The notes under the pieces: generated by a model
What the model saw: the letters and a program-made list of their open reading frames with translations, nothing else
Told to the model about the DNA's origin: nothing
The model's database searches: none
Source of the DNA: Nitrospira sp.
GTDB lineage: Bacteria; UBA9089; CG2-30-40-21; SBAY01
NCBI GenBank assembly: GCA_005239945.1
Contig: SBAY01000116.1
Location: forward strand, 1 to 15,697
DNA length: 15,697 nt
Direction: 5' to 3'
Translations under genes and position numbers: made by a program
In this document: positions 6,541-13,675 of the stretch, in pieces
Layout: every line of letters starts with the position of its first letter
How positions within the stretch are numbered: position 1 is the first letter of the stretch

Positions 6541-7009
6541 AACTACTCACCTCCATAGGCGTCACTATCTCTAATCTTTTAGTATAACCTCTTTCTAAAT
6601 TAACCCCATTAAATAACTCAGATTTTCGCAAGTTAGCTAAATGTTGGTAATTCCAGGTAATAATTGCATCCATTTCGTGAACTGTAGCAATAGCAACATG
6701 GAAGGCATCATCTTTTTTGCCTTTTGGGATAATGTTGCGCTCCATATAAAACTCGGTCAATTCATTTGCTTCTTCTGTAACCTCTAATTCCACAGGGACA
6801 TATTCATTTACTAAATCGAATAAGATTTTTCTCTTGGGAGCAGGGGCATTATTTATTTCCCTAATCACTATTTCAGAAATGAATATCTCATAAATATCTT
6901 CTTTAATGGAATCAAAAAATCCTTTGGTTATATCTCTTTTCTCTGGTGCATCATCTGCAAAGAAAAAGTTCCAGACAGAAGTATCCAAATATAATTTTAG
7001 TTTTCGCAT
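6530..7009 (-). CDS. PIN-domain ribonuclease, probable toxin
   Basis: A 159-residue PIN-domain protein. The acidic metal-binding residues are recognisable: D9 in 'LYLDTSVWN', E46 or E51 in 'SEIVIREI', D100/D101 in 'KKDDAFHVAIA', and the distal strand 'DAIITWNYQHLAN' with N120 where many relatives carry Asp or Asn. PIN toxins cleave RNA (tRNA, rRNA or mRNA), and substrate cannot be predicted here. The start is supported by AAGGAAGG about 6 bases upstream. It precedes and overlaps the 64-residue partner. Upstream is a 14-bp inverted repeat that could be an operator. The domain call is strong; the toxin role follows from the two-gene arrangement. Confidence 0.85.
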   Translation of the reverse strand: MRKLKLYLDTSVWNFFFADDAPEKRDITKGFFDSIKEDIYEIFISEIVIREINNAPAPKRKILFDLVNEYVPVELEVTEEANELTEFYMERNIIPKGKKDDAFHVAIATVHEMDAIITWNYQHLANLRKSELFNGVNLERGYTKRLEIVTPMEVSSYES

Positions 7010-7074
7010 AGTTTCCTTCCTTGCTAAACCTATTGGTTCATCCTACTACCTATGAGGAATACAGCTAACAAGAG

Positions 7075-7130
7075 ATTATACAGTTTCTATATATCATCCG
7101 AATTGTTATGTTATCCAGAAACTGTATAAT
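7075..7130. repeat. 14-bp perfect inverted repeat upstream of the PIN gene
   Basis: ATTATACAGTTTCT (7075-7088) and its exact reverse complement (7117-7130) are separated by 28 bp. On the minus strand the PIN-proximal arm ends in TATAAT, so the arm could overlap a -10 box, with the distal arm acting as a second operator half. No good -35 box is seen at 16-18 bp. It is a candidate binding site for the PIN/partner complex or another regulator. Confidence 0.5.
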
Positions 7131-7209
7131 ACTCAAATTCATAAGCAAACCATCAGCAAAATCAGATTTAAGCTTATGTTAAATTGTGCTACCCGATGAG
7201 CTTGTATTT

Positions 7210-7440
7210 TTAAAGGGCAAGCCACTCCTCCACTGCAATCTCTCGACCTATAATAGATTCTGTTTCTTGAATCATCATCTTCAGTTGTGGAACAGAATAT
7301 TCACGATTTGATGGAATAGTAAGACGATCTTCCTTATAGGTCATAAAGTGATGCCGTGTGCCTGCAAAGGGTCCATCAAATCCAAGGTTATGCAATCGGC
7401 GAATAAAATCTCTCCGCTTACACGGTGACCATTGACTCAC
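7210..7440 (-). CDS. hicA: HicA-family mRNA interferase toxin
   Basis: A 76-residue protein with the small double-stranded-RNA-binding-like fold of HicA/YcfA toxins. 'KRRDFIRRLHNLGF' is the first helix and strand entry, 'GPFAGTRHHFMTY' carries the catalytic histidine (H30 or H31), and 'LTIPSNREYSVPQLKMMI' matches the usual 'iP.H....l..gtl..il' end. HicA cleaves mRNA independently of translation. It lies downstream of and overlaps the HicB-like gene by 23 bases. The order HicB then HicA is the less common but known arrangement. It is complete, with the usual length. Confidence 0.8.
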   Translation of the reverse strand: MSQWSPCKRRDFIRRLHNLGFDGPFAGTRHHFMTYKEDRLTIPSNREYSVPQLKMMIQETESIIGREIAVEEWLAL

Positions 7441-7684
7441 GACGAGGCCTCCTATTAAGACTTATTCCATTAATTACTGGGAGACGATGTCCTAACTTAA
7501 GTCCTACAAGAATCCAGTCTTCTAAAGTTGAGCGTAATTCGTACTCACATTCTCGTAAAGATATTGCAAAGGTAATTACCCCTTTACATTTTGGTATTCG
7601 TCCCGCAAAAGAACCATCTTCAAGTTTGTCGTACTCAGCAGACTCCAAAGCACAATTAATATAGTCTGTCAAAGTGAATTCCAT
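7418..7684 (-). CDS. hicB: HicB-family antitoxin
   Basis: An 88-residue protein with the HicB partial RNase H-like fold: an early 'DYINCALESAEYDKLEDG' strand, a 'SFAGRIPKCKGVITFA' segment matching the typical 'y.a.iP.l.G..a.g', and a helix 'LRECEYELRSTLEDWILVGL'. HicB binds HicA and masks its active site. There is no recognisable ribbon-helix-helix or helix-turn-helix tail, so DNA binding is uncertain. GGAGGTGG lies about 5 bases before the ATG. The end overlaps the start of hicA. Confidence 0.75.
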   Translation of the reverse strand: MEFTLTDYINCALESAEYDKLEDGSFAGRIPKCKGVITFAISLRECEYELRSTLEDWILVGLKLGHRLPVINGISLNRRPRRESMVTV

Positions 7685-8002
7685 CTGTCCACCTCCTCGT
7701 CAATGGCGGATAACCTTAGATTATACTGCCTATTAGCAGTTTGATATTATTGCATTATATTTTAGGCTATTTAGAGAGTAGCATAAACAAAATATTCTGT
7801 CAAGAAAAAATTAATATTAGAATCAAAGAATACTGAAAAATGTTATTTGTATCCTCACACAAAGGCACAGAGACACAAAGAAATAAAATAGAAATAAAGA
7901 AATCTTTGTGGCTTTGTGGCTTCGTGTGAGTCTATATTTCCTCTTTGTGTCTTTGCGCCTTTGTGTGAGATTATCTTACTTTATCATAATCGAATCAGAA
8001 AG
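7685..8002. other. intergenic region between hicB and the large ATPase-PglZ gene
   Basis: No gene is seen in these 318 bp. Near hicB, a minus-strand TATAAT (7720-7725) is flanked by ACTGC/GCAGT (7725-7729 and 7736-7740), a weak promoter or operator candidate. The half near the large gene holds the ACACAAAGGCAC inverted-repeat element, which may end the large transcript by folding, although it lacks a T-run. Confidence 0.4.
7854..7969. repeat. ACACAAAGGCAC inverted-repeat element
   Basis: The left arm (7854-7880) and the reverse complement of the right arm (7943-7969) agree at 25 of 27 positions. A third, diverged copy of the right arm lies between them at about 7904-7930. The element is purine-rich on one side (CACAAAGGCACAGAGACACA). 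Similar ACACAAAG words are widespread in bacterial intergenic DNA in my experience. It follows the 3' end of the large gene by about 33 bp. Confidence 0.7.
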
Positions 8003-11000
8003 TCAAGTAAATTTTGCCTTCGGCAGCCATACCCCGCAAGGAATAATCTTTTCAAACGCTGAGGCGCCGCCGTGGGTGTAAGGCTCCTTTTTTGAAGGCT
8101 GGTATAAAAATCCGTGGTCGGAAAGGATGAAGATGATGCTTTGAGCAGGTAAGTTCTTGAAATAAGGCAGGATATTGGCTTTTAGCTCCAGGGCGAGTTC
8201 CTCGTAAAAGACAGGAAGTTCAAGCACCGCACTATGCAGTCGCGTATCAATAAAATTGAAGTTAAACACCTTGATAAGACTTTCATCATTCAATGCCTGG
8301 CTAATTTCCTCACGCTTGTTCATCCCCTCACCATAGGTATAAAAGGCAACCTCCTCCTTCTCTAAGAGTGTTCCCACTAATGCCTGGCGATTAATCTGTG
8401 TCGTTGTTGGCTCAAGTGCCTCTAATGGGGTGAGCGTGGATAATTCGTGATTAGGCAGGTAGACCACTATCTCAGGCAGGAGATACTCAAACACATCCCA
8501 GCGGCCGCCATCCAGGATAAGTATAAAACAGGTTGCCTCCGGATATTTTGCCCGGGCAGGCGCAAATATCCGTTTAAGAAAATCAGCCGTTGTCCAATGC
8601 TTATGCCCTGACAACTCTGCGGAAAACCGTTGTTGATATTCCCTGGTTAGTTGATTAATCCTCTGTCGAAGCTCCTTTAGGGTGGCCTCAACCAAAATTC
8701 CCTCACGGAAATTGTTAGCCGCCAGCCGTTCGATGAGAAAGTTAATGGGTGAAATGTGGTTGATGTAGGCATTGAGGATATCCATTTCCCTTGGGTAGGA
8801 GTCAATCCTTGTTAGAAGTTGAGACAGGTCATTTGCCATTTGAAGATGCTTCCAATCAGGTCTTGGGCACTCAATATTTAATGGTTCATGGCTTTGCCCG
8901 CTCAGTAACTGGGTCAGCAGTAACCGCACGGCCTCTTTAGACACAGACTTGAATATTTTCTCTTTTGTGATGAGTTGTAACAGTTCATCGGTAGTCCTCC
9001 CCACAAGATTCAGTTCCTTTAAAAATTGTTCGGTTTGATTCTGGTCCTTGAGCCTTTGTTCGACAAGTTCAATCTGATTTATCATTTGTGGCTGTTTTAT
9101 TAATTCCCTGCCCTTGTGGATAACCTCATCCAACCTACTTAGGTCAATCTGGTAGGCGGTGCGTAGAAACAGGCTTTGCTTGAGTTCCTCGACGGTTTTA
9201 TGTTGGGCTAAGGCACAAACCGACCAGAAACCGGCTAAAAATTTCTCCTCCTCTTCGTTAATAATTTCCTGTAAACCGGCATACTCTGTTTTTCTTGAAC
9301 TAACCGCGATATAAACATCATCGGCAAGTTTTTCACCACCGTCCAGCCAATCTTCAAAGCATTTTCTTAATTTTGCCTTTGGGAATTTGCGTTGGACAAT
9401 CCGGTCAACCAGAGCCTCCAGATTTCGCTTGACAATCAGTTGCCTGCCTTCAAGTGCCTGATTTAATTGGTCAACCAGGTTATCGGTCAGACAATAGCGT
9501 AACTGGGTAATCAATCGTTCCTGATTAGTAGTATCCAGTTGAATAAGTTTTCTCAAGTCCTCTGCCTCTGCACGACCAAGTTCACTTAAACCACGGATAT
9601 GACTCTCCAGTGGTCCCCGGATAGCCGGCTCTTTAAGTGCTTGAATATATTCCACAATGCCCTGCCGTATCTTTACCCGCACCTCATCCAGATTCGGAAA
9701 GGATGCCTCCTGGCCTAAACGATACTGACAACTACAAATTGGCTTAAGCTCCAACTCCTCGTTTAATCTCCTTGTGCATTCCCTTTGTCCGGAGGAAAGC
9801 AGTCGCTCTATCAGAACCAGGTCATTTTCTACCGAAACCAGGTTTATCTTTGACAGCCGCTCTAAAAGGTTGTATTCTAATTCCTGCCGAAATCCCTTTA
9901 TCTGGCTAAAATAGTCTTGTGCATAATAATCCTGGTGATGCTGGCTATAAACCTCCATAAAGGCAGTAATAAACGCACCATAATCGCTTTGCACCGCCTC
10001 GAATTCACCATTAAAGATAATCCTGTTCAGGTTGGCAAGGTCGAGTCGCTCCTTCTTTTGCCTCAGGTTAGAGAATTCCTCCTTAGCCGGGATATAAAGC
10101 TGGGGATGTCCGAGATAATTATAAATACGGTTATACTCCTGGGCGTATCGAGAAAAGAAAATCAATAGATTCTGGAAGGCAATATAATCCAAATTGACCT
10201 CATTATGTTCCTTCAGGTAATAAAGAATCCGCTCTAAGCCATTTTTAGAATCATAACTGGTCTTGATTTCATCCAGAAAAGCCTCAATTGAGGAGATAAT
10301 TTTAGTGATTTCATCTACCTGGAGTGATTGAAATGCCGAATAATCACTAAAGCGGCTATAAACCCTGGCAAATTGGCTGATGTCGGTTTTTGACTTGAAT
10401 TTCAATGCCTCATCCCAGAGCTGGCGTTGGGTAATCAAGGTAAAGGGAGTAATACTCATCTCACCCCAGATAAAATTGCCAAGTGGCAGAAGCTCGATAT
10501 ACTCCTTTTCCAATAATTTTCCTTCACCCAATTCGTCTATTCCATAGGCATAAAGTTTGGCTGGAGAAGGAAAAGGGCTGATGCGTCCTTCCTTGTAAGG
10601 GGTGAGGTAGCCTGTATGAATCAGGCAGGCGGTCAGGAGATTAAAGCGGTGTCTATCTATTCCCCAGGGACTTTTACGCAGTCGCCAGTAAAGATTTTCG
10701 AGTTTCATCCTTTTACCCGGCAAAAGATAGGCTAAATAATCCGTGATTAATTCACTCTTGGTCGGCTCGACACTCAAGGTAAAATAATTAGCGGTTTTTT
10801 TAGCCAGTCCAAGGGGAATAAGAATCGTTTCGATATTAGTTTGCACACCCTTATCCTGAGCCTGTTTAAGGGTAATCTTTTCTGCTGTGATAAATTCACT
10901 CCAGAGTGTTTCGATGGTATGCTGGGTGATATAATCCGTATAAGGCATAATCTCGGTATGCCTGGGATAACTTAAGGCAAGCAGTGGACTGAATATGGTT

Positions 11001-13273
11001 TTGAGTAGATGCTCGAAGGCAGGATAACCCAAATCCTTAAGCGAGGTCTTTGTCTCTCCCTGGGCGTTAAACAAACTACCCCCAAAATAGACTTCGGTTA
11101 GAATCTCACGCACCTTTGGCATCTCCTTTTCTACAAGCTTGCTCAAGACAGGCAGGATTTGATGCGGGTCGTTATTCTGGCATCTTTGCAGGAGTGTCTG
11201 ATGGCTGTAAGTGGTAAAACAATAATCCTCATCCTGCGGGGTTAAATAAAGGGGCAGCCAGATAACAATATTTTGCGAAAAGGCATTCAACGAATGCGTT
11301 GCATTCAACGAATGCGTTACATTCACCGAATGTGTTGCATTCAACGAATGCGTTACATTCACCGAATGCGTTGCATCTGTGGGCTGATAACTCAATAATT
11401 TCGTTATGTATTCCTTTTGCTCATCAACAAAAACAGGCAGTCCCATTAAAAGGGCAAAATCCGTCTCCTGCTGAACCAGGCTTTGATGAAGTAACTCCAT
11501 CTCGCCTAAGGAGATGTAGCGCAAATCACGCAAAATGATTATCCCTTCCCTGGATGTATTTTCCCAGCGAATAAATCGTTTCTGACGGCCTTCGGCTAAA
11601 CCGGCTAAGGGCAGGTATGAAGGATTAATAATCTTTAGTAGCTCTAAATAACTCTGCTCCTTAGTCCGCAATTCCTTCATAGTTTCTTTGGTATAGCGGG
11701 CAATGAGTTGATTGATATTTGCCTCGAGGTCAAGATAATAAATGGTCTCTAATGGGTTTTGGACAGGTTCGGTTTTAATATAGGCCGACTCGAGCAGTAG
11801 CCTGTCTAAAATCGCCTCTTTGATATAGTCATAATTCAGCCCGCTTTCTAAATCCGTTACCTTCTGGACAAGCATATTGGTCAATTCACGAACCGTATGT
11901 CTTTTTTCTAAGGGCGATAGTTCTGTAAGAATCAGGAGTTTAACCAGTTTTAAGGCAATCTGCTGGTCAAGTTCTTTTTTGAAGAGTTCGGGAATTTCCC
12001 GCTGAAAATAACTAAAGGCAATATTATAATAAGGGGCAATCTCAACCGTCTCCTTGATGCGGTGGCTAAAATGGTCAAAGATGGTATCAGGCGTCAGAAG
12101 TGTCTCTATGGGTTTGTCCAGCATGCCTTCAATCTGACGGCTTGAGTCACCGGCAATCTGGTAATGGATATAATCAACCACCCCGCGATGCTGGGAGAAA
12201 AGTAAGGATAACCCCTCTAACATACGGATAGTCGATGGATGAGCCGGGTAGAGTTGAATGAATTTCTCTTTATCGAGATTTAAGTGTGGGAAGGTGTGAG
12301 TAAAATAGGTATAGACCTGGTTGATGTGTGAGGTGGCACCTGGTTTCTTGATAATCAACCTTTTTTCGAGCAACTCCTCGATGTGACGCGAGGAAAGGGT
12401 TAATCGCCTGGGATAACGGTCTTTGATGCGGTTAAACAATGCCTCCTCTAAATAGCCGATTTCCTCGATTCCCTCCTGCAATGAGGCAATTATCCAGAGT
12501 GGCTCCCCGGTTGCCCGTTCTCCCAGGTATTGCAGGTAACGCACATCCTCATTAAAGGATGCAGTGCCGGGTTTTGCCTTAAGGAATTCCGAAAGTTCAT
12601 CGATAAGCAAAACCAACCCCTTACCTTTGAGTTCTGCCTTTATTTTTTCAAAAGCCTCTTGCCGGTCATAATGATACCTGAGGGGAACAGTTTCGAGGGT
12701 ATTGAGGTAGTGAACAATCTCGCGGGCAGCGGTTAGTGGGTCATTCTCAATTAATCCCTGCCACTGAGTCGGAGTGCGTCCCTTGAGAAATTCCGGATGT
12801 TGGGGCAGGATATATTTATTGAAATCGGTGAGCAAACGGTTATGGTTGGCTAAAATCACCCGGGCTGAGGTCCTCTGGCTTAATTCATCCTCAATACAGG
12901 AGAGGATAATCTCCTCTAATTTAAGTGAGCTGGGATAACGCACCAACGGAATTTTAACCGTCAGAAATTGTTTTTCCTTTAATAAATATCCGGAGGCAAT
13001 CTTTTTATCAACCGAAGGTATATCTTCCAACAAAATGGCTAATACCGCCAGAAAGTGTGATTTGCCACTGCCGTAATTGCCTTTCAGGAAACAGCCTGTG
13101 CCTGTAGGCTTACTCAAGGCATCGAACAACACCGCAAAATTAAACTCCACCTCCTCAGTAAAAACAAAGGAGTTCAACAACTCCTCACACACACCCTTCT
13201 CCTGTGAATGCACATCCTCTAACTGAATAACGGTTTTCACTGGTGGTGTTTCGAGCAAATCCCTGATTTTCAT
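8003..13273 (-). CDS. BrxC/PglY-like ATPase fused to a PglZ domain
   Basis: This is a 1756-residue giant protein. Residues 1-300 form an AAA+-type ATPase of the BrxC/PglY (DUF6079-like) kind: Walker A GNYGSGKS (65-72), Walker B LVLLIDE (220-226) and arginines in 'NRIKDRYPRR' (281-290) that could serve as fingers. A long helical middle follows. Residues about 1578-1756 are a PglZ-type alkaline-phosphatase-superfamily domain: metal site 'LILDGGRWD', nucleophile region 'LEPTTTQINRQALVG', 'LSDHGF' and 'THGG'. BREX systems encode these as two proteins beside methyltransferase PglX; here they are one and no PglX, BrxA, BrxB or BrxL is present. The ATG at 13273 is chosen because a longer TTG-initiated frame to 13375 only reads through a palindrome. 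A promoter lies immediately upstream and there is almost no leader. Residues about 634-664 are a repeat insert. It is probably anti-phage, but unproven. Confidence 0.82.
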   Translation of the reverse strand: MKIRDLLETPPVKTVIQLEDVHSQEKGVCEELLNSFVFTEEVEFNFAVLFDALSKPTGTGCFLKGNYGSGKSHFLAVLAILLEDIPSVDKKIASGYLLKEKQFLTVKIPLVRYPSSLKLEEIILSCIEDELSQRTSARVILANHNRLLTDFNKYILPQHPEFLKGRTPTQWQGLIENDPLTAAREIVHYLNTLETVPLRYHYDRQEAFEKIKAELKGKGLVLLIDELSEFLKAKPGTASFNEDVRYLQYLGERATGEPLWIIASLQEGIEEIGYLEEALFNRIKDRYPRRLTLSSRHIEELLEKRLIIKKPGATSHINQVYTYFTHTFPHLNLDKEKFIQLYPAHPSTIRMLEGLSLLFSQHRGVVDYIHYQIAGDSSRQIEGMLDKPIETLLTPDTIFDHFSHRIKETVEIAPYYNIAFSYFQREIPELFKKELDQQIALKLVKLLILTELSPLEKRHTVRELTNMLVQKVTDLESGLNYDYIKEAILDRLLLESAYIKTEPVQNPLETIYYLDLEANINQLIARYTKETMKELRTKEQSYLELLKIINPSYLPLAGLAEGRQKRFIRWENTSREGIIILRDLRYISLGEMELLHQSLVQQETDFALLMGLPVFVDEQKEYITKLLSYQPTDATHSVNVTHSLNATHSVNVTHSLNATHSLNAFSQNIVIWLPLYLTPQDEDYCFTTYSHQTLLQRCQNNDPHQILPVLSKLVEKEMPKVREILTEVYFGGSLFNAQGETKTSLKDLGYPAFEHLLKTIFSPLLALSYPRHTEIMPYTDYITQHTIETLWSEFITAEKITLKQAQDKGVQTNIETILIPLGLAKKTANYFTLSVEPTKSELITDYLAYLLPGKRMKLENLYWRLRKSPWGIDRHRFNLLTACLIHTGYLTPYKEGRISPFPSPAKLYAYGIDELGEGKLLEKEYIELLPLGNFIWGEMSITPFTLITQRQLWDEALKFKSKTDISQFARVYSRFSDYSAFQSLQVDEITKIISSIEAFLDEIKTSYDSKNGLERILYYLKEHNEVNLDYIAFQNLLIFFSRYAQEYNRIYNYLGHPQLYIPAKEEFSNLRQKKERLDLANLNRIIFNGEFEAVQSDYGAFITAFMEVYSQHHQDYYAQDYFSQIKGFRQELEYNLLERLSKINLVSVENDLVLIERLLSSGQRECTRRLNEELELKPICSCQYRLGQEASFPNLDEVRVKIRQGIVEYIQALKEPAIRGPLESHIRGLSELGRAEAEDLRKLIQLDTTNQERLITQLRYCLTDNLVDQLNQALEGRQLIVKRNLEALVDRIVQRKFPKAKLRKCFEDWLDGGEKLADDVYIAVSSRKTEYAGLQEIINEEEEKFLAGFWSVCALAQHKTVEELKQSLFLRTAYQIDLSRLDEVIHKGRELIKQPQMINQIELVEQRLKDQNQTEQFLKELNLVGRTTDELLQLITKEKIFKSVSKEAVRLLLTQLLSGQSHEPLNIECPRPDWKHLQMANDLSQLLTRIDSYPREMDILNAYINHISPINFLIERLAANNFREGILVEATLKELRQRINQLTREYQQRFSAELSGHKHWTTADFLKRIFAPARAKYPEATCFILILDGGRWDVFEYLLPEIVVYLPNHELSTLTPLEALEPTTTQINRQALVGTLLEKEEVAFYTYGEGMNKREEISQALNDESLIKVFNFNFIDTRLHSAVLELPVFYEELALELKANILPYFKNLPAQSIIFILSDHGFLYQPSKKEPYTHGGASAFEKIIPCGVWLPKAKFT
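11283..11372. repeat. five-unit in-frame 18-bp palindromic tandem repeat
   Basis: Five contiguous 18-bp units start at 11283, 11301, 11319, 11337 and 11355. Three are identical (GCATTCAACGAATGCGTT) and two are variants (ACATTCACCGAATG plus TGTT or CGTT). Each main unit contains the palindrome GCATTC-AAC-GAATGC. The length is a multiple of three, so the frame is kept and the protein gains THSLNA/THSVNV hexapeptides (residues about 634-664). It lies within the middle region of the ATPase-PglZ protein. Confidence 0.92.
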
Positions 13274-13283
13274 GCTGATTTTA

Positions 13284-13312
13284 ACTATATCACAAACAGC
13301 GATGATTTGCAA
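13284..13312 (-). promoter_or_regulatory. sigma70-like promoter of the ATPase-PglZ gene
   Basis: On the minus strand, TTGCAA (13307-13312) and TATAGT (13284-13289) are spaced by 17 bp. The -10 box ends only 10 bases before the ATG at 13273, so the predicted transcript is leaderless or nearly so. There is no Shine-Dalgarno. The -35 box is identical to that of the AsmA gene promoter. Confidence 0.6.
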
Positions 13313-13317
13313 GTGTT

Positions 13318-13378
13318 TTTTTGTGGAGGCATTCGGGAAATAGCGTAAAACGCTATTTCCCGAATGCCTCCACAAAAA
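13318..13378. repeat. perfect 28-bp-arm palindrome between divergent promoters
   Basis: Arms 13318-13345 and 13351-13378 are exact reverse complements around a TAAAA loop. T-runs precede and A-runs follow the stem, the reverse of an intrinsic terminator. It sits 5 bp from the -35 box of the leftward promoter and 6 bp from that of the rightward one, so the control region is almost symmetrical. It could be an operator, a cruciform or a small mobile palindrome. Confidence 0.9.
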
Positions 13379-13384
13379 TAATTC

Positions 13385-13413
13385 TTGACATGGAATTAAA
13401 TCTGCAGTAAAAT
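13385..13413 (+). promoter_or_regulatory. sigma70-like promoter toward the aminotransferase gene
   Basis: A perfect TTGACA (13385-13390) and TAAAAT (13408-13413) are separated by 17 bp. The predicted start near 13420 leaves a leader of about 255 bases before the aminotransferase ATG, most of it occupied by an inverted-repeat element. The promoter may have been separated from its gene by that insertion. Confidence 0.55.
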
Positions 13414-13451
13414 AATTATATTTAATAAATAGGATTAGTGGTCAGATAAAT

Positions 13452-13644
13452 CTTCAATTCAGACATTAGACTTAAGAGAGAAAAATGTGCAGAGATTATC
13501 CAGAGGAAAATTTCATTGCAAAATTAACCATGTCCAATTAGCAATCTTTATACTTGGTTTCTACAATCATTCACTTCCACAAAAAACTCGCAAGAACCGA
13601 AAAGTCTGATGTCTAAAGTCTGAAGTCTAATATCTGAATTGAAG
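13452..13644. repeat. 193-bp element with 22-bp terminal inverted repeats (MITE-like)
   Basis: The ends 13452-13473 and 13623-13644 are inverted repeats matching at 21 of 22 positions, starting CTTCAATTCAGA. The interior has no coding frame of note. Its right part (13600-13626) is a near-copy, in reverse, of the galE-hisB spacer at 4093-4119. Non-coding DNA with terminal inverted repeats and a second relative in the window fits a miniature transposable element. No target-site duplication is obvious. Confidence 0.68.
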
Positions 13645-13675
13645 TTCGCTTATCCGAATTTAATGGAGATAAAAA

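Noticed and set aside
11283..11372. A CRISPR-like array.
   Set aside because: The units are contiguous with no spacers, only 18 bp long, and lie in frame inside a conserved gene.
11299..11538. A plus-strand frame starting MHSTNALHSPN.
   Set aside because: It is the antisense reading of the minisatellite and neighbouring ATPase-PglZ codons.
13274..13375. A 34-codon N-terminal extension of the ATPase-PglZ protein beginning with TTG at 13375.
   Set aside because: It reads straight through the perfect palindrome and the promoter, with no ribosome-binding site. The conserved N-terminus (MKIRDLLETPP) starts at 13273.
13318..13378. An intrinsic terminator.
   Set aside because: T's precede and A's follow the stem on both strands, so no U-run would follow the hairpin in either transcript.
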